Origin: Sphingomonas sp. C3-2
GTDB lineage: Bacteria; Pseudomonadota; Alphaproteobacteria; Sphingomonadales; Sphingomonadaceae
Assembly: GCF_033025475.1 (NCBI RefSeq)
Contig: NZ_CP130322.1
Coordinates: 2,919,001 to 2,983,000, forward strand
DNA length: 64,000 nt
Direction of reading: 5' to 3'
Shown here: positions 34,029 through 42,297 of the stretch, piece by piece
Layout of the letters: every line of letters begins with the position of its first letter
Numbering within the stretch: the first letter of the stretch is position 1
Program-made: the position numbers and the translations under genes
The notes under the pieces: generated by a model
Told to the model about the DNA's origin: nothing
Seen by the model: only the letters and a program-made list of their open reading frames with translations
Database searches by the model: none

Positions 34029-34528
34029 GCATAGGCAACAGGTGCGTGGGCTTTACGGCCGCGCGCTCGTCCCGGCAGTGGGTGGTCTTGCCGCTTGCTG
34101 CCGGGATGGCTCTCCTTGCTGGTTGCGCTTCGGCCCCACCGCTCCAGGCTGGCATCAAGGTCGTGCCCGACGAGCGGATGGAAATATTCTGGGTGCGGAC
34201 TTATCCCGGCAAGGAGGCAGTCCTTGTCACCGGACAGGTCCGCAGAGCCGGGATGAGCAAGCCGGCGCTCGGGGGACATCTGCATGTTACCGCCGAGATG
34301 GAAGATCGCCATCAGCCCGCCAGCGTCGATACCCGCTGGACCGGCAGCCTGTCAGGACGGGTTCGCCGCTCGGCCCGCTTCAGCGTGTTGGTCCCGGTGG
34401 TTCCGGTCGACAAGCTCCGCTCGATCCGCGTCGAGTATCGCGCCGGTCGCGACGCGGCGCCCAAAGGAAGAGCCGCGGCCGAGAGCCCATCCGTTCCGGT
34501 AGCCGGAGGCAGCCACGATCGCATCTGA
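34025..34528 (+). CDS. Hypothetical lipoprotein coupled to czcA
   Basis: A 167-aa protein whose ATG overlaps the czcA stop (34025-34028), so it is translated with the pump. The signal segment PLAAGMALLAGCAS contains a lipobox. The mature part has a beta-rich sequence (AVLVTGQVRR, GHLHVTAEMEDRH, RFSVLVPVVPVDKLRSIRVEY) and a low-complexity C-terminus. I recognise no family. The coupling suggests an accessory role in metal efflux. Confidence 0.7.
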   Translation: MSIGNRCVGFTAARSSRQWVVLPLAAGMALLAGCASAPPLQAGIKVVPDERMEIFWVRTYPGKEAVLVTGQVRRAGMSKPALGGHLHVTAEMEDRHQPASVDTRWTGSLSGRVRRSARFSVLVPVVPVDKLRSIRVEYRAGRDAAPKGRAAAESPSVPVAGGSHDRI

Positions 34529-34575
34529 GCGATCGTCCTGTCCTCATGCGACCCGTGTGAAAGGTCACACAGCCG

Positions 34576-35088
34576 ATGAAGGCAGAAACGAGTTTTACCA
34601 TCAACATGGCCCCAATCCGGGTCTGGTCCCATCTCGCCGATTTTGGCGCCTATGCGTTCTGGCATCCGAACTATCGTTTCGAGACGGACGCGATTACGCC
34701 CGAGCAACGCATTCCGTTGAGCTACGCCCTCTACAAGGGAGAATATCGCATAAAGGCGGAGGCGACGATTACCGCTTCCGAAAAGCCGGACCTTTTCTCG
34801 TGGACCGTGGGGATTGGTGGCATCGCGGTACTCGAAGAGACCTATAGACTGGAGTCGCTGGCTTCGGGCACGCAGGTTCGCCATTCGATCGCGTTCGACG
34901 GTTTCTTCAGCCGCATCATAGCCGTACCGTTCAGGCGCGGGCTGACGCAAACACTCGCCATCCAGGATGGTGCATTCGTTCGCTTCCTAAAAAAGGAAAT
35001 GCACCGCGCTGGGAGCGCCAACCTCAACCGTCATCGTCGTCGCGCGCGTGCCGCCCGCCACCCACAAAAAGGGGCTAATGATGGGTAG
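34576..35088 (+). CDS. SRPBCC-family protein
   Basis: A 170-aa START/Bet-v1-like protein. The N-terminus (ETSFTINMAPIRVWSHLADFGAYAFWHPNY) is typical of SRPBCC polyketide-cyclase-like proteins, with a conserved W-x-P after the first helix. ETYRLESLASGTQVRHSIAFDG and a long C-terminal helix (FRRGLTQTLAIQDGAFVRFLKKEM) follow. These proteins bind hydrophobic ligands; the role in a metal island is unknown. The basic tail beyond residue 145 overlaps the start of the next gene by 11 nt and may not be part of the domain. Confidence 0.75.
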   Translation: MKAETSFTINMAPIRVWSHLADFGAYAFWHPNYRFETDAITPEQRIPLSYALYKGEYRIKAEATITASEKPDLFSWTVGIGGIAVLEETYRLESLASGTQVRHSIAFDGFFSRIIAVPFRRGLTQTLAIQDGAFVRFLKKEMHRAGSANLNRHRRRARAARHPQKGANDG

Positions 35089-35686
35089 AAGCGATCGCTC
35101 CGCCACCACCGAGCGGCACACCTTGTGGATCGTGCTGATCCTCAATGCCGGCATCTCCGCGGCCTTCTTCCTGGTCGGCCTCACCAGCGATTCCAGTGCC
35201 CTAATCGCCAACGGCGTCGATAATCTCTCCGATGCACTTGTCTATCTGTTGAGCCTCATCGCGCTGAGCCGCGGCGCTGTTTGGAAAACTCGCGTAGCGA
35301 CGGTTTCAGGAACAATGCTGCTGCTCTTCGCCGTCGGAATCCTTGTCGATGTCGGGCGCCGCTATCTCTATGGCAGCGAACCGATCGGGTCAGCCATGAT
35401 GGCGATGTCGGCCGTCGCAGCCGCGGTGAACTACATCTGCCTTAGGCTGCTTCAGCGCCTGGAAAAGCCCGATGTCGCGCTGCGCGCGGCCACCACCTTC
35501 AGCTTCAACGATTTCATATCGAACGGGGGCATCCTTGTCGCGGGCGGTCTGGTGCTGTGGCTCGGCGGCAATTGGCCGGACCTCATCGTCGGTGTGATGA
35601 CGGCGCTCATCGCCATCAAGGGCGGCATCGAAATCCTGAAGGACGCGCGGGCCGAAGCCGGCCAGCGCGCGGAGACCGCGCCATGA
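35078..35686 (+). CDS. CDF-family cation transporter (short)
   Basis: About 202 aa with six hydrophobic segments and no long cytoplasmic C-terminal domain. The CDF metal-site signatures are visible: the TM2 motif NGVDNLSDALVY (Asp pair) and the TM5 motif NDFISNGG. It would export Zn, Co or a related divalent cation against protons. Starts at ATG 35078 or 35081, behind AAAAAGGGG, overlapping the SRPBCC gene end. It lacks the His-rich loop of CzcD. The remnant at 27475 came from a related but distinct CDF gene. Confidence 0.82.
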   Translation: MMGRSDRSATTERHTLWIVLILNAGISAAFFLVGLTSDSSALIANGVDNLSDALVYLLSLIALSRGAVWKTRVATVSGTMLLLFAVGILVDVGRRYLYGSEPIGSAMMAMSAVAAAVNYICLRLLQRLEKPDVALRAATTFSFNDFISNGGILVAGGLVLWLGGNWPDLIVGVMTALIAIKGGIEILKDARAEAGQRAETAP

Positions 35687-35781
35687 CCGGACCGGCATTC
35701 GCCCATTCCCGAAAATTGCAGCCCGATGCAGCGCTGTTTCATGCCGCATCGTCCATTCTGTCAAGGAAGAAGGAATTACGC

Positions 35782-36078
35782 ATGGTAGAACGCGCGTCAA
35801 AGCAGGGGCTTCCCTGTCCTGTCTGCAAGGTCGATCTCGTCATGAGCGAGCGGCAAGGCATCGAGATCGACTATTGCCCACAATGCCGGGGCGTGTGGCT
35901 CGATCGCGGCGAACTCGACAAGATCATAGAGCGCAGTGCCGTCGAAACAGCTCCCCCTCCGCCCACTCCGTCGCGCGGAGGATACGATCGCGGCCACGAC
36001 AGCCACAGAGGCGATTACGGTTACGGCGATCACAAGCGCCGCCGCCGCAAAAGCTTCTTCGAGGAGCTGTTCGACTGA
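35782..36078 (+). CDS. TFIIB-type zinc-ribbon protein
   Basis: A 98-aa soluble protein. Two CxxC knuckles (CPVCKVDL and CPQCRGVWLDRGELD) form a zinc ribbon of the zf-TFIIB family, and the W-L-D-R-G-E-L segment is diagnostic. A Pro/Gly/His/Arg-rich linker and a basic tail ending RRRRKSFFEELFD follow. ATG 35782 is used because AAGGAA lies 8 nt upstream. The family is widespread and often sits next to metal transporters; its function is not established. A decayed second copy lies at 39212. Confidence 0.82.
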   Translation: MVERASKQGLPCPVCKVDLVMSERQGIEIDYCPQCRGVWLDRGELDKIIERSAVETAPPPPTPSRGGYDRGHDSHRGDYGYGDHKRRRRKSFFEELFD

Positions 36079-36079
36079 C

Positions 36080-36598
36080 ATGAGGATTGGCCCCCCACAA
36101 GCCTATGCCCCCCTTGCGTGCTTGTGCGAGAAGGGTCCGCGCCGTGAACGCCGCACCCCAGCGTTCACGGCGAAAGATAGCACGCCGCAGCCTCGCAGTG
36201 GCGTGCCCTTTTCAGGGTGGGCCCAGCGGCGGCGCGCTGTCGCGCTGTTGGCCGGTATGTTCATGCTGGTCGCCAACACGGCATGTTCGCCCGACAGCAA
36301 CGTGGACAAGGAAGATCGCCCGCTTCCTCTCGCCGGAACGCATATCTTCACATGCGGGAACGGAACGAAGGTGCGGGTCGATTTCGTCGGCAACGGCTTG
36401 ACGATCGATTTCGCCTCCTTGCCTGATGGCGAAACCGAGCGCCTAACCTCTCCAGCTGCCGGTGTTACCTATTTTGGTGATGCCATGAATCTCGCAATCT
36501 CGAACGGGTCGATCGTGGTCATTCGGCCCGACACCGGATCGCAGGTGTGTCGCCCCGATGGCCCCGCCCCGGAACGGGACGGACGACCACCTCCGTGA
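36080..36598 (+). CDS. Putative lipoprotein with MliC-like C-terminal domain
   Basis: Starts 1 nt after the zinc-ribbon stop. A Cys-containing lipobox (VANTACSPD) around residue 72 suggests that a later start, for example ATG 36257, gives the functional signal peptide. The following domain, FTCGNGTKVRVDF, PAAGVTYFGDAMNLAIS, then SQVC, has the spacing of MliC/PliC lysozyme-inhibitor folds (F-x-C-x-x-G ... Y ... C). That assignment is by pattern only. It precedes the P-type ATPase gene by 69 nt. Confidence 0.6.
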   Translation: MRIGPPQAYAPLACLCEKGPRRERRTPAFTAKDSTPQPRSGVPFSGWAQRRRAVALLAGMFMLVANTACSPDSNVDKEDRPLPLAGTHIFTCGNGTKVRVDFVGNGLTIDFASLPDGETERLTSPAAGVTYFGDAMNLAISNGSIVVIRPDTGSQVCRPDGPAPERDGRPPP

Positions 36599-36667
36599 TC
36601 TCTGACCGCCTCGCTCTATTCCCACGGTGCAGGCGCTGAACGAGATCGATGCAACAGAGGAAATTTT

Positions 36668-39169
36668 ATGACCGAACAGATCCAGCTCGAAATTCCGCTC
36701 ATTCTTCCCGAGATTCCGGATGCGACCGATGCCTGCGTCGATCGCCTCACCGCCAATCTCTCCGCACGGCCAGGAATCGAAAAGGCGCATATCGTGCCAG
36801 CGCAGGATGCAAAGCCAGCGCTCTTATGCATCCATTACGATCCGGACATGGTGCCGCTCCCCCGTATTCGCGACATAGCGCTAGCAGCGGGCGTGGCTAT
36901 CGCGGAGCGATATGGCCATGTGGTGTGGTCGGTTAAAGGCATCCGGCACCAGCGAAAGGCCCGATCCGTGGGCGAGCAGCTGCGGGCCTTGCCTGGCGTG
37001 CTCGAAGCCGATGCCAATGCCGCGGGCATGGTTCGCATCGAGTTCGATCTGGAACAGATCACCGAACGCCAGCTTCAGGACGCCCTTGCTGGCATGGGTG
37101 TCGAGCACAGGCGGCGATCCCTTGTTCTGTCTGCGCAGGAGACCCATGCCGGGCATGATCACGCGTCAGAGGGCGATGGGAAGGATAAGAAGACAGATGC
37201 CAACCATGATCATGATCATGGCGAATTTCTGGGTCCCAATACCGAGCTGATCTTCGCGCTCGCCTGCGGATCCTTGCTCGGCATCGGCTTTGCGATCGAA
37301 AAACTCGTCACCGGAGTACCCGTCTGGCTGCCGACAGCGCTTTATGTCGCAGCTTACTTCTTCGGCGGCTTCTTCACGCTGCGCGAGGCGATCGACAATC
37401 TCAAACGCCGCAAGTTCGAGATCGACACGCTTATGCTGGTCGCGGCCGCTGGCGCGGCGGCGCTTGGCGCGTTCGCCGAAGGCGCGCTGCTGCTGTTTCT
37501 GTTCAGTCTGGGGCATGCCCTCGAACACTATGCGATGGGCCGAGCCAAGCGGGCGATCGAGGCACTGGCCGAACTGGCGCCGCGCACCGCCACGGTGCGG
37601 CGCACCGACGGCACGACAGAAGAAGTCTCCGTCGATGCGCTGAAGGTCGGCGATACCGTGATCGTAAAACCCGACGCACGGGTGGCGGCAGACGGCTTCA
37701 TCATCAAGGGCACCAGCGCCATCAACCAGGCTCCCGTGACGGGCGAGAGCATTCCGGTCGACAAGCAGCCTGTCATGGACGATGCGGCCGCCCGCGCCAA
37801 TCCCGATCGGGTCGATGCCGCGAGCCGGGTGTTCACCGGCACGATCAACGGCAGCGGCCTCATTGAAATCGAGGTGACCCGCCTGTCGAGCGAAAGCACG
37901 CTCGCCAAGGTGGTCAAGATGGTGAGCGAGGCGGAGACGCAGAAGTCGCCGACGCAGAGGTTCACCGATAGGTTCGAGCGGGCCTTCGTGCCGCTCGTCC
38001 TCCTGCTGGCGTTTGTGCTGCTGTTCGCCTGGGTCGTGGTCGATGAGCCCTTCCGCGACAGCTTCTACCGTTCAATGGCTGTGCTGGTGGCGGCCAGTCC
38101 CTGCGCACTAGCCATCGCCACTCCCAGCGCGGTCCTTTCCGGCGTAGCGCGTGCAGCGCGCGGCGGTGTTCTCGTCAAGGGTGGCGCCCCGCTCGAACTG
38201 CTTGGCTCGCTCGATGCGATCGCGTTCGACAAGACTGGCACGCTTACCAAGGGCGAGCCGCGCATTCAGCAAGTCATCACCGCGCCGGACGTGGACAAGC
38301 GGGAGTTGATGGCGATTGCGGTGGCGGTCGAAGGCCTGAGCGATCATCCGCTGGCACAGGCGATCGCGCGAGATGGGCGCGATCATATAGGGGACTTTCC
38401 GGTTCCGAAAGCGGAGAGCCTGCAAAGCCTCACGGGTCGCGGCGTCTCGGCCGTGGTCGGGGAAGACCAAGTCCTGATCGGCAAGCCGGGAATGTTCGGC
38501 ACCGACGGCATCCCGCCACTATCCCCAGCGATTGCGGCGGCCGTCGAGCAATTGCGCGAAGGTGGTCAAACCAGCATGGTCGTGCGGCGCGATGACCGTG
38601 ATCTGGGCGCGATCGGCTTGCTCGACACGCCGCGCGAGACGGCGTCAGCGGCGCTGAGGCGCCTGCACGACATCGGCATCAAGCGGATGATCATGATCTC
38701 CGGCGACCATCAACGGGCGGCCGAAGCGATTGCCCGTGAAGTCGGGATCGACGAGGCATGGGGCGATCTCATGCCGGAAGACAAGGTGAAGGCAATCAAG
38801 AAGCTCCGCGCCGAAACCAAGGTTGCTATGGTTGGCGATGGCGTCAATGACGCGCCCGCCATGGCGACGGCGACAGTTGGCGTAGCGATGGGAGCAGCGG
38901 GTTCTGACGTGGCGCTGGAGACGGCCGATGTCGCGCTGATGGCGGACGATCTCTCGCATTTGCCGTTCGCGGTTGGTCTTAGCCGCACAACGCGATCGGT
39001 GATCCGCCAGAATGTGTTCGTGAGCCTCGGGATCGTCGCCTTCCTCGTACCAGCGACTATTCTGGGGCTTGGCATTGGCCCTGCTGTAGCTGTGCACGAA
39101 GGGTCGACCTTGCTGGTGGTGTTCAACGCGCTGCGGCTGCTCGCTTATCGGGACAGTGGCGGTGCCTAA
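36668..39169 (+). CDS. Heavy-metal P-type ATPase, P1B-4 (SPC) type
   Basis: An 833-aa inner-membrane cation pump. The membrane metal-site motif is S477-P-C479 rather than CPC, and the late helix has H810-E-G-S-T; together these define P1B-4 ATPases (Co, sometimes Zn, Fe or Ni). The phosphorylation site DKTGTLT starts at D521, and GDGVNDAPAMATA marks the hinge. The N-terminus carries two HMA-like folds without any CxxC. A His/Asp-rich stretch (HAGHDH ... HDHDHGEF, roughly residues 160-185) probably binds metal instead. A GAGGAA ribosome binding site precedes the ATG. Confidence 0.9.
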   Translation: MTEQIQLEIPLILPEIPDATDACVDRLTANLSARPGIEKAHIVPAQDAKPALLCIHYDPDMVPLPRIRDIALAAGVAIAERYGHVVWSVKGIRHQRKARSVGEQLRALPGVLEADANAAGMVRIEFDLEQITERQLQDALAGMGVEHRRRSLVLSAQETHAGHDHASEGDGKDKKTDANHDHDHGEFLGPNTELIFALACGSLLGIGFAIEKLVTGVPVWLPTALYVAAYFFGGFFTLREAIDNLKRRKFEIDTLMLVAAAGAAALGAFAEGALLLFLFSLGHALEHYAMGRAKRAIEALAELAPRTATVRRTDGTTEEVSVDALKVGDTVIVKPDARVAADGFIIKGTSAINQAPVTGESIPVDKQPVMDDAAARANPDRVDAASRVFTGTINGSGLIEIEVTRLSSESTLAKVVKMVSEAETQKSPTQRFTDRFERAFVPLVLLLAFVLLFAWVVVDEPFRDSFYRSMAVLVAASPCALAIATPSAVLSGVARAARGGVLVKGGAPLELLGSLDAIAFDKTGTLTKGEPRIQQVITAPDVDKRELMAIAVAVEGLSDHPLAQAIARDGRDHIGDFPVPKAESLQSLTGRGVSAVVGEDQVLIGKPGMFGTDGIPPLSPAIAAAVEQLREGGQTSMVVRRDDRDLGAIGLLDTPRETASAALRRLHDIGIKRMIMISGDHQRAAEAIAREVGIDEAWGDLMPEDKVKAIKKLRAETKVAMVGDGVNDAPAMATATVGVAMGAAGSDVALETADVALMADDLSHLPFAVGLSRTTRSVIRQNVFVSLGIVAFLVPATILGLGIGPAVAVHEGSTLLVVFNALRLLAYRDSGGA

Positions 39170-39211
39170 GTTCTCGACCCGAATTTCAATTCGACCGAGG
39201 AATACTGAACA

Positions 39212-39407
39212 ATGAACCATCCGTCTGCCACGCAGGCTATGCTTTGTCAGATCTGCCGGATTCCATTGACGCTGTCTGAGCGACATGGAGTCGACCTGGC
39301 TTGATCGGGGCGGACTCGAGGAGATTGTCGCGTGCTCGAACGCCCGAATTCACGTGAGGGCAGACTCGCGCTTTCTTATGATCAACGACACGATGATGGA
39401 CAATTAA
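39212..39407 (+). pseudogene. Decayed copy of the TFIIB-type zinc-ribbon gene
   Basis: ATG 39212 opens a 30-codon frame containing LCQICRIPLTLSERHGVDL, matching PCPVCKVDLVMSERQGIEI of the intact gene at 35782. It then stops at 39302. In another frame, from 39297, WLDRGGLEEIVACS continues, matching WLDRGELDKIIERS, and ends at 39405. The second CxxC knuckle is missing, so a short deletion that also shifted the frame removed it. The two pieces abut in the correct order. Confidence 0.75.
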
Positions 39408-39451
39408 ATTGCAAAACATCCCCGTTCGAATAACCTTAAAGAAGGCCGTTC

Positions 39452-40351
39452 ATGCCGCTTGAAACCAAACAGCTGCGTTACGCGGTACTCGCAGCAGATA
39501 TGATGAGTTTTTCAAAGGCTGCTTCCTTTTTGAATATCAAGCAGGCGACCCTCAGCCGTAATGTATTGAATCTAGAGCATCGCTTGGGTCTAAAGCTGTT
39601 CGAACGACAAACGCGCGGTGCAATTCTCACGCCCGCAGGTATTCCAATCATTGACGCCGCACGGCGGATATTGACCGAGGTTGATAATCTCAAGAGTCGC
39701 GCTCGGGCGATCCGAAATGGCGATGCTGGCGAACTCACCATCGGCTTTTGCAGTTCGCTCACCGCAGGTGACCTGCGCTTTGCCATTGTCGAGTTTCAGC
39801 GGCGTTTCCCTGATGTTCGGCTGAATGGCGTCGAGCGCGACCGGCGATTCCTCCACCATGCGCTCCATGCCGGAGTGATCGATCTAGCAGTCGTCACCGG
39901 CGAGCTCGCGGACCCGGCGGTCAAACGCCGTTCGCTCTGGTCGGAGCGGGTGCTGGTGGCTTTGCCCGAAGGTCATCCGCTCGCCGAGGCCGAGCGTGTC
40001 TATTGGCACGATTTGCGCCGGGAGAGCTTCGTTCTGGGGACACAAGACCCTGGACCGGACCTGATGCGGCTCCTGCGCGCCCGGCTCGCGGAGCCCGGCT
40101 ATGAACCCGAAGTCGAAACCCAGGACGTCAGCCGCGAGAATGTGGTGGCGATGGTGTCGGCGGGCTGGTTCCTGACGCTGGTATCGGAATCGGCGCTGGG
40201 CTTCCAGCATCCCGGCATCGTGTTCCGCGAGGTGCATGAACCTACTGGCCAGGCCCGCATCGACTATGGCTGTTACTGGCGCAGCAACGATAGCAGCCCG
40301 GCGCTGCGGCGATTTCTCGGCCTGATCCGCGAACGCTATCCCGAAACCTGA
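39452..40351 (+). CDS. LysR-family transcriptional regulator
   Basis: A 299-aa regulator. The N-terminal winged helix-turn-helix (FSKAASFLNIKQATLSRNVLNLEHRLGLKLFER) is followed by the periplasmic-binding-protein-like effector domain (GELTIGFCSSLTAGDLR, VLVALPEGHPLAE). LysR genes of this kind often stand at the end of the trb operon in alphaproteobacterial ICEs, as here, so it may belong to the backbone rather than to the metal cargo. It converges with the trb operon, with one small gene between. The effector is unknown. Confidence 0.88.
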   Translation: MPLETKQLRYAVLAADMMSFSKAASFLNIKQATLSRNVLNLEHRLGLKLFERQTRGAILTPAGIPIIDAARRILTEVDNLKSRARAIRNGDAGELTIGFCSSLTAGDLRFAIVEFQRRFPDVRLNGVERDRRFLHHALHAGVIDLAVVTGELADPAVKRRSLWSERVLVALPEGHPLAEAERVYWHDLRRESFVLGTQDPGPDLMRLLRARLAEPGYEPEVETQDVSRENVVAMVSAGWFLTLVSESALGFQHPGIVFREVHEPTGQARIDYGCYWRSNDSSPALRRFLGLIRERYPET

Positions 40352-40407
40352 GATACGCAGGCGGCCCGCGCCCGATTTCGCATCACCTGATCGAAGGAGT
40401 GAGCATC

Positions 40408-40713
40408 ATGAATGGCAAGACAATCTTCATCGCAATCGTGGCGCTCGCGATCGGCTTCGGGTCGGGCTTCGTGCTGCGCCCCGTGATTCTGCCGGTCGCC
40501 GCGCCCGGCCTCACCTGTCAGGGTGCAGATCTGACGCCGACAATCAGCGAGGCGCGCGGCACGCAATATTTCGAGGCCAATATCGAGGAAGCGCGCAAGC
40601 TTGTCGCCCAATGCGCTGCGGGCACGGTGCGCGGCCAAGAATGCGCCAATGCCGAGCAAGCCGTCGTCGAGGCCGAAGGCAAGGAACGGTTCGAAGCCTT
40701 CATGGGGCGCTGA
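40408..40713 (+). CDS. EexN/TrbK-like entry-exclusion candidate
   Basis: A 101-aa protein with one N-terminal hydrophobic segment (IFIAIVALAIGFGSGFVL) followed by a short exported domain with three Cys (LTCQGAD, VAQCAAG, QECANAEQAV). The pattern L-x-x-C ... C-x-x-A ... F-x-G-R resembles EexN/TrbK proteins, which stop redundant conjugation into cells already holding the element. GAAGGAG lies 8 nt before ATG 40408; the GTG at 40399 is a weaker choice. It is on the plus strand, opposite to the trb genes. Confidence 0.6.
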   Translation: MNGKTIFIAIVALAIGFGSGFVLRPVILPVAAPGLTCQGADLTPTISEARGTQYFEANIEEARKLVAQCAAGTVRGQECANAEQAVVEAEGKERFEAFMGR

Positions 40714-40723
40714 CCGGCCTGCC

Positions 40724-40942
40724 TCAGTCAGTCTTTGTGCGATAGCGCCGGAACGCCCGATCGGTCGCCATGAACCGCTCCAGCATGGGCGCAATCAGCC
40801 GCGTAGGCGGAACAGGCTGGGCGCCGTCGACCGCCAGCACCCGGCCATAGGCTTCAAGATCATGGTGAACCGAGGCGGGCAGTTCTATGGTGAGACGCAC
40901 CGGCCTGGCCTCTGCGAGATCGGCAAGTTTGAGTTTGGTCAT
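40724..40942 (-). CDS. DUF2274 protein
   Basis: A 72-aa soluble protein: KLKLADLAEARPVRLTIELP with VHHDLEAYGRVLAVDGAQ, then a basic C-terminus. This is the usual DUF2274 protein found at the distal end of trb operons and it looks like a small DNA-binding (RHH-like) protein. ATG at the complement of 40940-40942 follows GGAGG at 8 nt; it overlaps the trbI stop (ATGA). Its function is unknown. Confidence 0.82.
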   Translation of the reverse strand: MTKLKLADLAEARPVRLTIELPASVHHDLEAYGRVLAVDGAQPVPPTRLIAPMLERFMATDRAFRRYRTKTD

Positions 40943-42297
40943 CGTGTCTGCCTCCATGGAGAAAGCACCAGGTCGCGGCTGACCAGAACGCGAACCGGAT
41001 AGCCGGGCCGCACGGTCAGCGTAGGCTGGATGTTGAGCTGGCGCCGGACGATCTCCTGGCCAGCCTGATTGAGTGTGTTCTGCCCGCCGTTGCGAATGGC
41101 GCGGGCGATATCATCCTCGGAGTCCGTCCCCAGCTCCGCCCCGACGCTGAGCAATGTCGAAAGACCGGCTGCGCGCAGGATGCCGCCCCAATGCTCATTG
41201 ACCCGGTCTTCCAGCCCAGCATAGCCAGCGGGATCGCCTGCGGGCTGGCGATCGAGAATGAGCGAGCGGCCATCGGGCAGGATCAGGCGATCCCACACCA
41301 GCAGCACCCGGCGCTGGCCAAAGGCGACCTCGGCGTCATAGTTGCCGATAAGCCGCGAGCCCTGTGGAATGAGCAAGGTTCGGCCTGTCGGGCTGTCATA
41401 GACGCTCTGCGTGACCTGCGCGGTGACCTGCCCCGGAAGATCGGACCTGATGCCGGTGACGAGTGCCGCAGCGATGACGCTGCCAGCCTGAACGACATGA
41501 GGCGAGACCGGCGGCGTCAGCTGACCGCTGTTGACAGTGCGGCTTTCGGGCGAGCGTTCAACGAACTCACGCTTCGCCCGCTGCATATTGGGGCCGTCTG
41601 CCGGCTCCGGCGCGGCGGGCACGGCCGCGCCCAGCGCCGCGAGATCGAGACCCGGCGTTGCACCACTGGAGGCGCTCGCGGTTGCGCTGCTCCCTGCTTG
41701 ACCACCGAGGAACAAGCGGCTCGCCAGCGCCGCCTCGCGCTCTTGCGCGGCCCGCTGTGCCGCCAGTTCCTCCGGCGTCATCGCCTGCGCTCCGGCAGGC
41801 GGCGGCACGGTTGGGTCGCCAGTCCCTTCGCCTTGCTGAGCGGCAAGGATCGGCCCGCCGAGATCGCCGGGAAGTGGGTCGCCGAGCGGCGGCACGCCGG
41901 GCTGCAATTCGCTGTAGTCGCGTGGGCCGGTTGAGACCTGCTCGGTCACCGCGCGGCTGTCGGTGTTGTAGAGTTCCTCCGGCGCTACTCTGTCGCGGCT
42001 TTGCAGCGCGAAAGTGAGCGCGCCGCCGACCGCCAGCGCGCCGACCGCTCCCAACGTCGCCATCGCCTTGCGCGAAAGACGCATGACGCGTGGCGGATCG
42101 CCGCGCAGTTTGAAGCCCGAAGGGTCCGCAAGAGTTTCGGGGCCAACGCGCGTCTCAATATCCGCCGGACCATCCAGCTCGATGCCGGCCTCGTCGTCGC
42201 CGTCGACATCCTGTCGCGCCGGTGCGCGCGGCGTGGGTGCGCCCTCCTCCCTTTCTGGCCCGTCAGCCAGAGCGCGGTTCTTCTCGTCGTTGCTCAT
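40939..42297 (-). CDS. trbI: TrbI/VirB10-family conjugal transfer protein
   Basis: A 452-aa protein spanning inner membrane to outer-membrane core. It has a cytoplasmic acidic N-terminus, a single membrane helix (ATLGAVGALAVGGALTFAL, about residues 80-98) and a Pro/Ala/Gln-rich linker. The VirB10 domain follows (QAGSVIAAALVTGIRSDLPGQV, IPQGSRLIGNYD, ILPDGRSLIL). It forms the structural scaffold of the type IV secretion channel with TrbG. Start and stop both overlap neighbours by ATGA. Confidence 0.95.
   Translation of the reverse strand: MSNDEKNRALADGPEREEGAPTPRAPARQDVDGDDEAGIELDGPADIETRVGPETLADPSGFKLRGDPPRVMRLSRKAMATLGAVGALAVGGALTFALQSRDRVAPEELYNTDSRAVTEQVSTGPRDYSELQPGVPPLGDPLPGDLGGPILAAQQGEGTGDPTVPPPAGAQAMTPEELAAQRAAQEREAALASRLFLGGQAGSSATASASSGATPGLDLAALGAAVPAAPEPADGPNMQRAKREFVERSPESRTVNSGQLTPPVSPHVVQAGSVIAAALVTGIRSDLPGQVTAQVTQSVYDSPTGRTLLIPQGSRLIGNYDAEVAFGQRRVLLVWDRLILPDGRSLILDRQPAGDPAGYAGLEDRVNEHWGGILRAAGLSTLLSVGAELGTDSEDDIARAIRNGGQNTLNQAGQEIVRRQLNIQPTLTVRPGYPVRVLVSRDLVLSPWRQTR

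Noticed and set aside
34025-35686. The lipoprotein, SRPBCC and CDF genes as additional subunits of the Czc pump
   Set aside because: Only the lipoprotein is translationally coupled to czcA; the others have no sequence feature tying them to an RND complex.
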